Under the pieces are notes generated by a model. That model was not told the DNA's origin. It made no database searches and saw only the letters and a list, made by a program, of their open reading frames with translations. A DNA stretch of 64,000 bases. Origin: Micromonospora sp. WMMA1363 (GTDB taxonomy: Bacteria; Actinomycetota; Actinomycetes; Mycobacteriales; Micromonosporaceae). The DNA lies in NCBI RefSeq assembly GCF_030345795.1, contig NZ_JAUALB010000001.1, positions 2,413,001 through 2,477,000 on the forward strand, in the 5' to 3' direction. Every line of letters starts with the position of its first letter. Position 1 is the first letter of the stretch. This document shows positions 29,065-39,345 of the stretch, piece after piece. A program made the position numbers and the translations under genes.

Positions 29065-29271
29065 TCACCGACGGGTGTCGCCGGGACGGCCGGCGTGCTG
29101 CCGCCGGCTCAGCCAGCCGCGGGCGGAGCGGTGCGGCAGGCTCCGGGCCAGCCGGTCGGCGGCGGCGGCGCCGCGTAGCTCGGCGGCGTGCGTACGGTGG
29201 ACGGAGAGCAGGAATTCCGCGTCGTGGGCGAGCATCTCGGGCTCCTCGTGGTCGGCGTCAACTGCCGACAC
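29065..29271 (-). CDS. small conserved hypothetical protein (68 aa)
   Basis: This 68-residue protein ([20 protein letters not shown]) has an acidic N terminus, a central helix ([18 protein letters not shown]) and a strongly basic C terminus rich in Arg. Small proteins with the same AHDxEF, HAAELR and AADRLAR pattern are common in actinomycetes without known function. It is upstream of, and co-directional with, the LAL regulator. Confidence 0.55.
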   Translation of the reverse strand: MSAVDADHEEPEMLAHDAEFLLSVHRTHAAELRGAAAADRLARSLPHRSARGWLSRRQHAGRPGDTRR

Positions 29272-29431
29272 TGACTCTCCGCCGGAAGGTGGCCCCCGGG
29301 CGTGGGTGCGCCGCCTGATCTTTGCCTGCGGGGCCTCCTTACCTCCGCCCGCACCGGCCGGTACGGCGGCGTAAGGTACTCAGCCGCCCGCCGATCAACG
29401 GCGGGATACGCCGACCACTAGACTCAGCGGC

Positions 29432-30121
29432 ATGGCAAAGCCCCAGGAGAAGGTGTCGTTCGGCCAGCGGCTGAAGCAGATCGGAATGGTCTTTCGGTTC
29501 ACCGCCAAGCAGGACCGGTGGTTCGCACCCCTGGCTTTCGCCGCGGTGGTCATCCCGCTGGCGCTCACCGTGGTCGCGTTCTTCGCCTGGGGTTGGTTCT
29601 GGATCCCGCTGGGCATCCTGCTTGCCCTGCTCTGCCTGCTGATCGTGCTCAACCTCCGGTCCAACCGGGCGATGATGAACGCGGCCGAGGGCCAGCCGGG
29701 CGCGGCGGCGCAGATCATGGAGAACATGCGCGGCGACTGGCGGGTCACCCCGGCCGTCAGCTCGACCACCCAGATGGACATGGTGCACCTGGTCATCGGC
29801 CGGCCCGGCGTGATCCTGCTGGCGGAGGGCAACCCGCAGCGCGTGCGCGGCCTGCTCGGGCAGGAGAAGCGTCGGCTGGCCAAGGTGATCGGCTCTGCAC
29901 CGCTCTACGACTACGTGATCGGCCAGGAGGAGGGCGAGCTGCCGATCCGCAAGCTGCGGATGACGCTGATGCGACTGCCGCGCGACCTCAACGGCCGGGA
30001 TGTCAACGCGCTGGACAAGCGCCTCAAGGCGCTCAGCGCCCGGCCGCAGCTGCCGAAGGGTGCGATCCCGAAGAACATGCGTCCCCCGCGTGGGGCGTTC
30101 CGGCAGACCCGCGGCCGCTGA
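29432..30121 (+). CDS. DUF4191 domain-containing membrane protein
   Basis: This 229-residue protein fits the DUF4191 family: MAKPQEKVSFGQRLKQIGMVFRFT at the N terminus, two adjacent membrane segments (about 33 to 75), and a cytoplasmic domain with PGVILLAEGNPQRVRGLLGQE and YDYVIGQEEGELPIRKL. The C terminus is basic. I recall that DUF4191 and RDD genes flank glnA in other actinomycetes, as here. Function is unknown. It converges with the RDD gene 49 bases downstream. Confidence 0.9.
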   Translation: MAKPQEKVSFGQRLKQIGMVFRFTAKQDRWFAPLAFAAVVIPLALTVVAFFAWGWFWIPLGILLALLCLLIVLNLRSNRAMMNAAEGQPGAAAQIMENMRGDWRVTPAVSSTTQMDMVHLVIGRPGVILLAEGNPQRVRGLLGQEKRRLAKVIGSAPLYDYVIGQEEGELPIRKLRMTLMRLPRDLNGRDVNALDKRLKALSARPQLPKGAIPKNMRPPRGAFRQTRGR

Positions 30122-30170
30122 CCACGGCGTTCCGGGAGCCGGCCCGCCAGCGCTGGCGGTTGTCGCCGGA

Positions 30171-30593
30171 CTATGCGGGCAATGGGTTGGCGGATGCGTG
30201 GGCGATGACGGATCCGGCGACGCGGTCGTGCAGGCCACGGCGGGCCGGGTCCATGATCAAGGCAGGTATCACCAGGGCGAGCAGCACGCCGCGCAGTAGC
30301 GCGGCGACCACGCCGATCCGACCGCCGTCGGCCCAGGAGACACAGCGGATCCGCGTGATGAACATGCCGGGGGTCTGCGCGAACAGGCCAAGGAAGAATC
30401 CGTACTCGAGGATCAGGACCAGCACCGGCGCCCAGCCGTCCCGGGCCGGGTCGGCGAAGATGTTCGCGACCAGCAGGCAGAGCACCCAGTCGATCACCAA
30501 GGCGCCGAAGCGTCGACCCAGGCCGGGCGGGGTGAAGGCGGGGTCCGAGGCGGGCGGAACGGCGCGGTCGGCGGGGAGCGTCACAGCGGTCAA
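30171..30593 (-). CDS. RDD family membrane protein
   Basis: This 140-residue protein has the RDD pattern: GRRFGALVIDWVLCLLVANI with the conserved Arg and Asp in the first segment, QTPGMFITRIRCVSW in the middle, and ALLRGVLLALVIPALIMDPARRGLHDRVAGSVI with the final Asp. Three hydrophobic segments are apparent. Some RDD proteins move ions, but the role here is unknown. The gene is divergent from glnA with 243 bases between starts. Confidence 0.88.
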   Translation of the reverse strand: MTAVTLPADRAVPPASDPAFTPPGLGRRFGALVIDWVLCLLVANIFADPARDGWAPVLVLILEYGFFLGLFAQTPGMFITRIRCVSWADGGRIGVVAALLRGVLLALVIPALIMDPARRGLHDRVAGSVIAHASANPLPA

Positions 30594-30740
30594 GGGTATC
30601 CAAAGACCCTGGAAGACACCGGGCGACCCGGCGGGGAGAAACGGACAAGCACCTCAGAACTCACTACAATGGCACAGCCGGTTGCGGCCCACCGGCCAAC
30701 CGGCCCGGTTGCGCTGAGCGGATGACGCTCCGCGAGGGAC

Positions 30741-30778
30741 GTAACACGGCAGAAACACTGAAGACATGGCCGGGCAAC
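30741..30778 (+). promoter_or_regulatory. GlnR-type box upstream of glnA
   Basis: The sequence reads GTAAC, six bases, GAAAC, six bases, GACAT, six bases, GCAAC. This matches the actinomycete GlnR layout gTnAC-n6-GaAAC repeated with 22-bp spacing, perfect in the first half and degenerate in the second. It lies about 60 to 95 bases upstream of the glnA GTG. GlnR activates nitrogen-assimilation genes under nitrogen limitation, so glnA is probably GlnR-controlled. Confidence 0.75.
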
Positions 30779-30836
30779 GGCCCGGCCATAGCGTCGCCAG
30801 AAGCCCAGCCACCCAGTGGACGTGCCAGGAGGACGA

Positions 30837-32261
30837 GTGTTCGCCAATCCCGAGGAACTCCTGCGTTACCTCAAGAACGAGGACGTGAAGTTCGTCGACG
30901 TACGATTCTGTGACCTGCCCGGCGTGATGCAGCACTTCAACCTGCCGGTCGAGTCGGTCGACGATGACCTCTTCACCGACGGCCTCGCTTTCGACGGGTC
31001 GTCCATCCGCGGTTTCCAGGCGATCCACGAGTCGGACATGCTCCTGCTCCCGGACGTCGCCACCGCCTTCGTCGACCCCTTCCGCGCGCAGAAGACGCTC
31101 GCGCTGAACTTCTTCATCCACGACCCGTTCACCCGGGAGCCCTACACCCGGGACCCGCGCAACGTGGCGAAGAAGGCCGAGGCTTACCTCGCCGCGAGCG
31201 GCATCGCCGACACCGCGTACTTCGGTCCGGAGGCCGAGTTCTACATCTTCGACTCGATCCGCCACGAAACCTCGGCGAACCGGGCGTTCTACTACATCGA
31301 CTCGATCGAGGGCGCGTGGAACACCGGCCGCGAGGAGGAAGGCGGCAACCGCGGCTACAAGACCGCGTACAAGGGTGGCTACTTCCCGGTCCCGCCGGTC
31401 GACCACTACGCCGACCTGCGCGACAAGATCGTGCGCCGGCTGGTCGACACCGGCTTCACCGTGGAGCGCTCGCACCACGAGGTGGGCACCGCCGGCCAGG
31501 CTGAGATCAACTACCGGTTCTCCACCTTGCTGCACGCCGGTGACCAGCTTCAACTCTTCAAGTACATCGTGAAGAACGAGGCCTGGGCAAACGGCAAGAC
31601 CGCCACCTTCATGCCGAAGCCGCTGTTCGGCGACAACGGCTCGGGCATGCACACCCACCAGAGCCTGTGGTTGAACGGCGAGCCGCTGTTCTACGACGAG
31701 ACCGGCTACGCCGGCCTGTCCGAGACCGCACGCTGGTACATCGGCGGCCTGCTGCACCACGCCCCGTCGCTGCTGGCCTTCACCAACCCGACGGTCAACT
31801 CGTACCGCCGCCTGGTGCCGGGGTTCGAGGCGCCGGTCAACCTGGTCTACTCGCAGCGCAACCGCTCCGCCTGCACCCGGATCCCGGTGACCGGCAGCAA
31901 CCCGCAGGCCAAGCGGGTCGAATTCCGCGTGCCGGACCCGTCGGCGAACGTCTACCTGGCCTTCTCGGCGATGCTGATGGCCGGCCTGGACGGCATCAAG
32001 AACAAGATCGAGCCGCCGACGCCGATCGACAAGGACCTGTACGACCTGCCGCCGGAGGAGTGGGGCGACGTCAAGCAGGTGCCGGGCTCGCTGCCGGCCG
32101 TGCTCGACTCGCTCGAGGCCGACCACGACTACCTGCTCGACGGTGGCGTGTTCACGCCGGACCTGATCTCGACGTGGATCGACTGGAAGCGGACCAACGA
32201 GGTCGACCCGGTGCGCCTGCGCCCGACCCCGCACGAGTTCGCGATGTACTTCGACTGCTGA
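30837..32261 (+). CDS. glnA: glutamine synthetase type I (adenylylation-controlled)
   Basis: This 474-residue dodecameric enzyme makes glutamine from glutamate, ammonia and ATP. Family motifs are DGSSIRGF, the PEAEFYIFD metal-site segment, [12 protein letters not shown], and [20 protein letters not shown]. The adenylylation loop is present, with Tyr402 in [11 protein letters not shown], matching control by the glnE product encoded 3 kb away. AGGAGG sits just upstream of the GTG at 30837, which fixes the start. A GlnR-type box lies at 30741 to 30778, and a strong hairpin follows the stop. Confidence 0.97.
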   Translation: MFANPEELLRYLKNEDVKFVDVRFCDLPGVMQHFNLPVESVDDDLFTDGLAFDGSSIRGFQAIHESDMLLLPDVATAFVDPFRAQKTLALNFFIHDPFTREPYTRDPRNVAKKAEAYLAASGIADTAYFGPEAEFYIFDSIRHETSANRAFYYIDSIEGAWNTGREEEGGNRGYKTAYKGGYFPVPPVDHYADLRDKIVRRLVDTGFTVERSHHEVGTAGQAEINYRFSTLLHAGDQLQLFKYIVKNEAWANGKTATFMPKPLFGDNGSGMHTHQSLWLNGEPLFYDETGYAGLSETARWYIGGLLHHAPSLLAFTNPTVNSYRRLVPGFEAPVNLVYSQRNRSACTRIPVTGSNPQAKRVEFRVPDPSANVYLAFSAMLMAGLDGIKNKIEPPTPIDKDLYDLPPEEWGDVKQVPGSLPAVLDSLEADHDYLLDGGVFTPDLISTWIDWKRTNEVDPVRLRPTPHEFAMYFDC

Positions 32262-32281
32262 GCAGCGGCGTCAGCAACTCC

Positions 32282-32321
32282 GGCCGGGCCGGCTCCGCGA
32301 CACCGCGGGGCCGGCCCGGCC
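32282..32321 (+). terminator. hairpin terminator after glnA
   Basis: GGCCGGGCCGGC (32282 to 32293) pairs with 32310 to 32321; CCGCG and CGCGG extend the stem inside with a T-G pair between, giving about 18 pairs around the loop ACAC. It begins 20 bases after the glnA stop and also separates glnA from the convergent mannosyltransferase. Confidence 0.8.
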
Positions 32322-32356
32322 ATGTGGGCCTCCTGCGGAGGACGCCGGTTACGGGA

Positions 32357-33886
32357 TCACCGTCCGACCGGCTCACCCGGATCGAACCATCGAGGCCAGC
32401 CGGTTCCACCCCGGCGGGCGTGGCGGAGCCGGGCCCCACCCCGCACCGCGACCGCGACGACCAGCGCCGTCATCGCCACCGCGCCCGGCGCTTTCACCAG
32501 CCGGGCAAGGTTGGTGCCGTCCGGCAGGGTGAGGAAGGCCGCCACCGCGCAGGGCACCACGAACCAGCCGGTCCGCGCCGCCGCGACCGCGAGCACGGCC
32601 AACGGCCAGGTCGCGTACCAGGGGTGGAACACCGGAGCCAGGACGACCGTGGCGGCCAGCGCGAGCCCGGCGCCGAGCAGCGCCACCCGCGGACGGGCCG
32701 CGCCCATCCGTAGCACCCGCTGCCGGACATCGTTCAGGTCACGCAACGCCGACCAGGCCCGCCACCACAGCAGCGCCAGCAGCACCACCAGCACCGCCAG
32801 CGCCACCGCCCGGGTCACCGGGACCGCGGCGGGCTGCCGGCCGAGCAGTTCACCCAGATAGTCGAGGACCATGCCGACGGCCGTCGAAGGCGACGTCCAC
32901 TGCTCCGAGTCGCCGCTGCGGGTCAGCCCGCGTACCCAGCCGAGGCCGAGACCCGAGGACACCGACGCGCCGGCGAGCGCGGCGAACACCCCGGCGGCCA
33001 GCCAGCCACCGTCGCGCAGCAGCGACCGTACGGTGTAGCGGCCGAGCACCGCCGCGAGGGCCGCGAACGGCACCACCACCAGGGCGGTGACCTTCACGCC
33101 CACCGCCAGGCCCAGTAACGCCCCGGCGACCAGCAGCGGGCGGGGCTTGCCGGGGAACCGGACGAGCACCAGCAGGCCGAGCAGCAGCAGCCCGAGCATC
33201 ACGCCGTCGTTGTGGGCACCGGCCACCAGGTGCACGCCGACCAGCGGGCAGGCCAGCGCCAGCCAGGCCGCCCGGCGGGTCGGCACGCCCGCCGCCCGGG
33301 CCAGCCCGAGCAGGCACAACGCCGCGAGCAGCACCCCGGCGACCGCGACCAACCGCAGCACCACCACCGTGCCGACCAGCCCGCCGCCGAGCGTCACCGC
33401 CAGCCCCGCGAGCAGGACGAAGACCGGCCCGTACGGCGCGGGGGTGTCCCGCCAGATCGGGGCGACCGCGTCCACCCAGGGGCAGCCGGCCGCCGCCACC
33501 CCGGTCGCGTACGGGTCGACGCCGTGCGCGTACGCCCAGCCCTGGCAGGCGTACGAGTACACGTCGCGGCTGCCCATCGGCGGCGCCACCAGCAGCGGCG
33601 CAGCCCACAGCGCCGCCGTCCGGTACGCCCAGCCGGTCGACGGCGCCCCGGCGCGCAACGCCCACCAGGCACCGACCAGCAGGCCGGTACCGAGCAGCCA
33701 GAGCACGACAGTCAGCGGACCATCGTCCGAGTGCCACACCCGCGCGGCGGTGGACCCGGGCAGCGCCCCGCCCACATAGCCCGAGACGGCCAGCAGCGCG
33801 GCACCGACCAGACCGGCGTACCGCGCGGCGAGCGCCCGACCGGGCGCGGCCCGGTACCTGCCCGGCGGCACGCCGGTTTCCGTCAC
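32357..33886 (-). CDS. MptB-like polyprenol-phosphomannose-dependent mannosyltransferase, second copy
   Basis: This 509-residue GT-C membrane protein resembles MptB-type alpha-1,6-mannosyltransferases of actinobacteria, which use polyprenol-phosphomannose outside the membrane to build lipoglycans. About 12 hydrophobic segments are apparent, with the family segments MGSRDVYSYACQGWAYA, PWVDAVAPIWRDTPAPYGP, LVGVHLVAGAHNDGVM and VFHPWYATWPLAVLA. The GTG start (33886) overlaps the stop of the upstream paralogue by four bases (GTGA), so the two are translationally coupled. The copies are similar throughout and probably arose by tandem duplication. Confidence 0.85.
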   Translation of the reverse strand: MTETGVPPGRYRAAPGRALAARYAGLVGAALLAVSGYVGGALPGSTAARVWHSDDGPLTVVLWLLGTGLLVGAWWALRAGAPSTGWAYRTAALWAAPLLVAPPMGSRDVYSYACQGWAYAHGVDPYATGVAAAGCPWVDAVAPIWRDTPAPYGPVFVLLAGLAVTLGGGLVGTVVVLRLVAVAGVLLAALCLLGLARAAGVPTRRAAWLALACPLVGVHLVAGAHNDGVMLGLLLLGLLVLVRFPGKPRPLLVAGALLGLAVGVKVTALVVVPFAALAAVLGRYTVRSLLRDGGWLAAGVFAALAGASVSSGLGLGWVRGLTRSGDSEQWTSPSTAVGMVLDYLGELLGRQPAAVPVTRAVALAVLVVLLALLWWRAWSALRDLNDVRQRVLRMGAARPRVALLGAGLALAATVVLAPVFHPWYATWPLAVLAVAAARTGWFVVPCAVAAFLTLPDGTNLARLVKAPGAVAMTALVVAVAVRGGARLRHARRGGTGWPRWFDPGEPVGR

Positions 33887-35302
33887 CGGCGCACCCCTCC
33901 CGACTCGTCGGTGACCGTTCGGCGGGCCGTCCGAGCCGACCGTAACAAGCGGATCGTCACCACGATGACCAGCAGGGTCATCAGGGGCGCCCCGGCGGTC
34001 TTGGTGTACCGGGGCAGGGTGGTGCCGTCCGGCAGCACCAGGAACGACGAGACCAGCGCGACCAGGGCGGCCCAGTCGGTCCGGCGGGCGGTCGCCGCGA
34101 GCACGGCCAACGGCCAGGTCCAAATACCACGGGTGGAAGATCGGGGCGAGCGCGACGGTGGCGGTGAGCGCCAGGCCGGCGTGCCACAGCGGCTCCCGGG
34201 TCCGCGCCCGCCACCACAGCCAGGGCAGCGTCAGCAGGAGCGCCGCCAGGCCGATCCACCGGGTGACCGGCAGCGCGTCGACGTGCCAGCCGAAGGGCAA
34301 CACCAGGTACCCGAAGGTCTGCCCCACGGCGGTCGGCGGCGAGCTCCAGGCGACCAGCAGACCACCCTGCCGCAGCCCACCGATCCAGCCGAGGTCCAGT
34401 CCGGTGGCGAACGTGAGCCCGACGACGGTGGCGACGGCGCCGCCGACCACCCACCCACCCTCACGGACCAGGCGCCGCGTCGAGTACGCCCCGGTCAGCG
34501 CGGCCAGCGCCGCGAACGGCACCACGACCAGCGCGGTCACCTTGATCCCGGTGGCCAGGCCGAGCAGGACCCCACCGGCCAGCAGCGGGCCGGGGCGTCC
34601 TGGCCGGGACGCCACCACGGCCAACCCGGCGACGAGCAGCCCGACCATCAGGGCGTCGTTGTGCGCGCCGGAGACCAGGTGCACCCCGACCAGCGGGGAG
34701 CCGAGCGCCAGCCAGAGCGCCCGCTTCGGCGCCACCCCGCACCTGCGGGCGAGCACCGGTAGACAGGCCGCCGCGAGGCCGACCCCGGCCACCGCGAGTA
34801 GCCGGAACAGCACGATGCTGCGGACCAGCGAGTCGGCCGCCGCCACCACCGCACCGGAGACCAGGACGAACAGCGGCCCGTACGGCGCCGGGGTGTCCCG
34901 CCAGATCGGCGAGATCGTGTCCAGCCACGGGCAGGGCAGGACGGACACCCCCTGCTCGTACGGGCTGAACCCGGCCGCGTACGTGGCGCCCTGGCAGGCG
35001 TACGCGTAGACGTCCCGGCTGCCCAGCGGCGGGGCGACCAGCAGCGGGACCAGCCAGAGCCCGACGGTGACCAGCGCCCACCGCGCCGAGGGCACCCGGT
35101 CGCGCAGTGTCCACCACGCCCCGGCGAGCAGCCCCAGCCCGGCCACCCACAGCGCGATGAGCACGGGCCCGTTCGGGCCCTGCCAGATTCCGACGGGGGT
35201 GACCGAGTGCGGCGAGGAGGGCAGCGCGCCGCCGAGGACGGCGGCGACGGCGAGCATCGTCGAGCCGGCCAGGCCGGTCCAGCGCGCGAGATGGTGAGGC
35301 AC
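33883..35302 (-). pseudogene. MptB-like mannosyltransferase, first copy, single-base frameshift
   Basis: This paralogue of the next gene starts at a GTG at 35302 (VPHHLARWTGLAGS) and has the same layout: LGSRDVYAYACQGATYA, PWLDTISPIWRDTPAPYGP, LVGVHLVSGAHNDALM. Near the C terminus the frame breaks. After FHPWYL the sequence reads DLAVGRARG, while the expected TWPLAVLAATARRTDWAALVALV continues in another frame to a stop at 33883. One extra C at about 34120 (GGTCCAAATA rather than GGTCAAATA) explains the break. The distal part is well preserved and overlaps the next start, which argues for a sequencing error. Read literally, the frame would run into the second copy as a 1000-residue fusion. Confidence 0.82.
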
Positions 35303-35387
35303 GGAAACACATGTTGCCAGCACCGTGGCCGCGGTCCGAGGTAGGCACGCGGGGCAGCCGGTGGCAGCGCCTGGGGCCGGCCCTGAC

Positions 35388-38300
35388 CTACATCTCCAGC
35401 ACCCGCTCCATCGCCGCCCGGGAGCGCCGGCCGGTGCGCAGGTACTCGTCGAGGAACTCACCTGGGTCGTCGCGCCCGAGCAGCCGCACCACGCCGGCCA
35501 GTTCCACCCCGTGCCGGGGCAGCTGGTCGCCGGCCCGGCCCCGCACCAGCATCAGCGCGTTGCGGACCTGGGCGGCAAGGGTCCAGCCGGCCGACATCGC
35601 CTCGGCGTCCGCCGGATCGACCAGGCCCGCGTTCCGCGCGGCCGCCAGGGCGTCGAGCGTACGCGTGCCGCGCAGCTCCGGCAGCCGTCCGGCGTGCCGG
35701 AGCTGGAGCAACTGCACCGCCCATTCGACATCGGCCAGGCCGCCCCGGCCCAGCTTCGTGTGGGTGGCCGGGTCTGCGCCCCGTGGCAGCCGCTCGGTCT
35801 CCACCCGCGCCTTGATCCGGAGGATCTCGACGATCTGCTCGCGGGTCAGCCCGTCCGCCGGATACCGCACCGGGTCGATCATCGCCTCGAACTCGGCGCC
35901 CAGGTCGGCGTCGCCGCAGACGAACCGGCCGCGCAGCAACGCCTGTGCCTCCCACACCCGCGACCAGCGGGCGTAGTACCGGGCGTAGGCGGCGAGGCTG
36001 CGAACAAGTGGCCCCTGCCGGCCCTCGGGACGCAGGTCGGCGTCGACACCCAACGGCGGGTCGGGAGCGGGCATGCCGAGCAGCCGCCGCAGCTCCTCGG
36101 CGATCCCGTGGGCGGCGGTGCTGGCGGCGCTCTCGCCCGCCCCCGCCGGCAGGTCGTAGACGAACAGCACATCGGCGTCGGAGAGGTAGTTCGACTCGTA
36201 CCCGCCGAGCCGACCCATGCCGATCACCGCGAACCGCAGGCCCGGCACCGACGGTTGGCCCGCGCGGGCGGTCCGCAGGGCGGCGGCCAGCGTGGCGTCG
36301 GTGACATCCGCCAGCGCGGTGCCGACGGCGGTGACGTCGGCGAGGCCGGACGGGGCACGTCCCTCGACGCGGGGCGGCGACGGGGCCAACGACCCGGCGC
36401 GGCTCAGCACATCGGCGCACGCCAGCCGGACCAGCTCCCGCCGCCGCAGCGCGCGGACGGCCCGGGTCGCCTCCACCGGGTCGTCGGCGTGCCGGGCCGC
36501 CGCCGCAGCGAAGCCCTCGCAGAGCACGCCCCGGGGTCGCGGGGTCAACTCGCTTTCCTCGGCGAGCAGGCGCAGCGCCTCCGGCTCGCGGGCGAGCAGG
36601 TCGGCCCCGTACCGGGAGGACGAGAGCACCCGGGCCAGCCGGCGGGCGACCGGCCCCGAGTCGCGCAGCAACCGCAGATACCAGGGGGTGCTGCCGAGCT
36701 TCTCGGAGACCTGGCGGTAGTTGAGCAGCCCGCGATCCGGCTCGGGAGCGTCGGCGAACTCGCTGAGCAGCACCGGCAGCAGGGTGCGCTGGATCGCGGC
36801 GGTGCGGCTCACCCCGCCGGTCAGGGCCTGGAGGTGCCGCAACGCCCCGGCCGGGTCGGCGAACCCGAGGATCTCCAGCCGGTTGCGGGCGGCCGCCGGG
36901 GTGAGCCGCAGCCCGTCGGCGGGCACCCGGGCGACCGATTCGAGGAGCGGCCGGTACAGCAGCTTGGCGTGCAGCCGGCGGACCTCGGCGACGTGGGTGA
37001 CCCACTCGGCGCGGAACTCCTCGACGGCGCTCCGTCCCGGGGTCGCCGCGTAGCCGAGCGCGGCGGCCAGCCAGCGCAGCGCGGCCGGGTCGGTTGGCAC
37101 GGTGTGGGTCCGGCGCAGTCCCTGGAGCTGGAGCCGGTGCTCGACGGACCGGAGGAAGCGGTACCCGCGCAGGAGCGCCTCCCCGTCGGCCCGCCCCACG
37201 TAGCCACCGGCGACCAGCGCGCGCAACGCCGGGATCGTGCCCGCCGCCCGCAGCGCCTCGTCGCCGCGGCCGTGCACCAGTTGCAGCAGCTGCACCGCGA
37301 ACTCGATGTCGCGCAGCCCGCCGGGGCCGCGTTTGATCTCGCGGTCCAGCTCCCTCGGCGGGATGTGATCGATGATCTTGCGGCGCATCGCCCGGACGTC
37401 CTCGACCGCCTCCGGCCGCTCGGCGGCCCGCCAGAGCAGTGGGGCGAGTTGGTCGACCCACTCGCGGCCCAGCGCCAGGTCCCCGGCCGCCGGCCGGGCC
37501 TTGAGCAGTGCCTGGAACTCCCAGGTGCGGGCCCAGCGCCGGTAGTAGGCCAGGTGACTGGCGAGCGTCCGGACCAGCGGCCCCCGGTTGCCCTCCGGCC
37601 GCAGCGCGGCGTCGACCGGCCAGGCGACCAGCCCGCAGACGTGGATCAGCCGGGTGGCGACCGTGGTGGCCGCGGGCAGGTCGTCGTCCTCGGCCGCTAC
37701 GAAGATCACGTCGACGTCGGAGACGTAGTTCAGCTCGTCGCCGCCGCACTTGCCCAGCGCCACCACGGCGAGCCGCGGCCGGGGGGTGCCCGCCGGCAGC
37801 TCCCCCAGCGCGATCTCGAACGCCGCGGCGAGCGTCGCGTCGGCCAGCGTGGAGAGCGTGGCCATCGTCTGCTCCAGCCCGCGAGCGCCGGTCAGGTCGG
37901 CCGCCGCGATCCGCAGCAGCGCCAGACGGTACGCCGTCCGCAGCACCACGATCGGCTGGCCGTCGCCGGTCAGCTCGAGCCGCCCGTCGGCGGGCGGCGC
38001 CAGCCCGTCCGCCGCGGTCCGCAGGGCCGCCCACTGGTCGGGGTTGGCGACCAGATGGTCGCCGAGCGCCGAGGAGGCACCGAGCACCGCGACCAGGCGC
38101 CGGCGCAGCCCCGGATCGTCGTGCAGCGCGGCGAGCAGGGCTGAACCGCTGCCGATCCCGGGTGGGGTGACGCCGTGCGGCGCGGCCGGACCGATCCGGC
38201 CGCCGGTCGTCCCGGTCGTCCCGGTCGTCGCGCCACGCGCCGCCGGCACGCCGCCGGCGCCCGGCCGCACCGCGCCGTTGCCGCCGGCGGTCGCGCGGCG

Positions 38301-38528
38301 CTCGGCTTCGACCAGCCGATGCAGCTGCCGTAGCGCCAGGTCCGGTTCGGCGGCGCGGGACAGCGCCGTCAGCAGCTCCGCAGCCGCCTCGTCGGCTGGC
38401 TCCTGGGTGTCCGGCCGCCACAGGCCCAGGCCCTCGGGGCCGAGCAGGTCGGCGGCGCGGGAACCACCGTCACCGGTGCCGAAACCGTACCGGGCGAGCC
38501 GTTTCGCGGCCCTGGTCGGCCGACTCAT
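35388..38528 (-). CDS. glnE: bifunctional glutamine synthetase adenylyltransferase/deadenylylase
   Basis: This 1046-residue protein adds AMP to, and removes AMP from, GlnA. It contains two nucleotidyltransferase domains with the G-G-x-E-x-N-Y-x-S-D-x-D pattern: CGGDELNYVSDVDVIF near residue 263 (deadenylylase-type N-terminal half) and GGYESNYLSDADVLF near 776 (adenylylation half). Length is typical of GlnE. The ATG at 38528 shares one base with the TGA of the upstream amidotransferase (TGATG); a GTG one codon earlier is also possible. Its target Tyr402 is present in GlnA and the matching loop is absent in GlnA2. Confidence 0.95.
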   Translation of the reverse strand: MSRPTRAAKRLARYGFGTGDGGSRAADLLGPEGLGLWRPDTQEPADEAAAELLTALSRAAEPDLALRQLHRLVEAERRATAGGNGAVRPGAGGVPAARGATTGTTGTTGGRIGPAAPHGVTPPGIGSGSALLAALHDDPGLRRRLVAVLGASSALGDHLVANPDQWAALRTAADGLAPPADGRLELTGDGQPIVVLRTAYRLALLRIAAADLTGARGLEQTMATLSTLADATLAAAFEIALGELPAGTPRPRLAVVALGKCGGDELNYVSDVDVIFVAAEDDDLPAATTVATRLIHVCGLVAWPVDAALRPEGNRGPLVRTLASHLAYYRRWARTWEFQALLKARPAAGDLALGREWVDQLAPLLWRAAERPEAVEDVRAMRRKIIDHIPPRELDREIKRGPGGLRDIEFAVQLLQLVHGRGDEALRAAGTIPALRALVAGGYVGRADGEALLRGYRFLRSVEHRLQLQGLRRTHTVPTDPAALRWLAAALGYAATPGRSAVEEFRAEWVTHVAEVRRLHAKLLYRPLLESVARVPADGLRLTPAAARNRLEILGFADPAGALRHLQALTGGVSRTAAIQRTLLPVLLSEFADAPEPDRGLLNYRQVSEKLGSTPWYLRLLRDSGPVARRLARVLSSSRYGADLLAREPEALRLLAEESELTPRPRGVLCEGFAAAAARHADDPVEATRAVRALRRRELVRLACADVLSRAGSLAPSPPRVEGRAPSGLADVTAVGTALADVTDATLAAALRTARAGQPSVPGLRFAVIGMGRLGGYESNYLSDADVLFVYDLPAGAGESAASTAAHGIAEELRRLLGMPAPDPPLGVDADLRPEGRQGPLVRSLAAYARYYARWSRVWEAQALLRGRFVCGDADLGAEFEAMIDPVRYPADGLTREQIVEILRIKARVETERLPRGADPATHTKLGRGGLADVEWAVQLLQLRHAGRLPELRGTRTLDALAAARNAGLVDPADAEAMSAGWTLAAQVRNALMLVRGRAGDQLPRHGVELAGVVRLLGRDDPGEFLDEYLRTGRRSRAAMERVLEM

Positions 38529-39292
38529 CACTGCCCGAGCAGGGGCAGACTGCGGCGGGCACCCTCGTCCAGCTCACCGAGGGCCAGCGCGGCGAACCGC
38601 GCCGCGAAGGGCTGCCAGACCTCCTCGACGTCGACCATCACCGCGTCGCACGCGGCCACCACCACCTCCGGGTCGTAGCCCAGTTCGGCGAGGAGCGCGG
38701 AGTCGGTGGCCCAGTCGGCGATCATCGCCGTGTCACACTCGATGTGAAACTGCACGCCCCACGCCCGGTCGCCGAGGCGGAACGCCTGGTGGGGGTAGCG
38801 GGTGGAGGCGGCCAGCAGGGTCGCGCCGGCGGGCAGCTCGGTGATCTCGTCGGAGTGCCAGTGGAACACGTCCGGAATCAGCGGAACGTACCGGAAGAGC
38901 GGGTCCGCCTCGGCGGCGTCGCGTCGACCCACCACCCCGGGGCCGATCTCCGGGCCGGACGGACTGCGCTCGACGGTCCCGGCGTGCGCGGTGGCGAGCA
39001 GTTGCGCGCCGAGGCAGACGGCCAGGGTGGGCACCCGGTGTCGGACGGCCTTGCGCAGCAGCGCCTCCACCCGGGGGAACCAGGGTGCCCCCGGCGAGCC
39101 GTCCGGCAGCGGGTGGGCCTGCTGCTCGCCACCGAGCACCACCAGCGCCGACCACCCCTGAAGGTCCGCCGGCAGCTCGTCACCGGCGTGCGGCCGGACC
39201 ACCCACAGCTCCAGGCCAGCCTCGGCGAGCCACTCCCCCAACCGGCGTGCATCGTCGGTCGGGTCATTCTCGATCACCAACGCGGTTGCCAC
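38528..39292 (-). CDS. class I glutamine amidotransferase-like protein
   Basis: This 254-residue protein has the class I GATase fold: the oxyanion segment LVVLGGEQQAH, the nucleophile Cys in LAVCLGAQLLA (about 94), and the His-Glu pair in WGVQFHIECD. Stand-alone members of this type hydrolyse glutamine, or act as gamma-glutamyl hydrolase-like enzymes, in the cytoplasm. It is translationally coupled to glnE, so a role near glutamine metabolism is plausible. It is divergent from the LD-carboxypeptidase gene with 53 bases between starts. Confidence 0.88.
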   Translation of the reverse strand: MATALVIENDPTDDARRLGEWLAEAGLELWVVRPHAGDELPADLQGWSALVVLGGEQQAHPLPDGSPGAPWFPRVEALLRKAVRHRVPTLAVCLGAQLLATAHAGTVERSPSGPEIGPGVVGRRDAAEADPLFRYVPLIPDVFHWHSDEITELPAGATLLAASTRYPHQAFRLGDRAWGVQFHIECDTAMIADWATDSALLAELGYDPEVVVAACDAVMVDVEEVWQPFAARFAALALGELDEGARRSLPLLGQ

Positions 39293-39345
39293 ATCGTCGA
39301 GGCTATCCGGTACGCCCGCCCGGCAGCTGGATAGGCTCGGGCACT

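Noticed and set aside
35325..38144. A 939-residue plus-strand frame
   Set aside because: It is the antisense shadow of glnE, which has clear domains and motifs.
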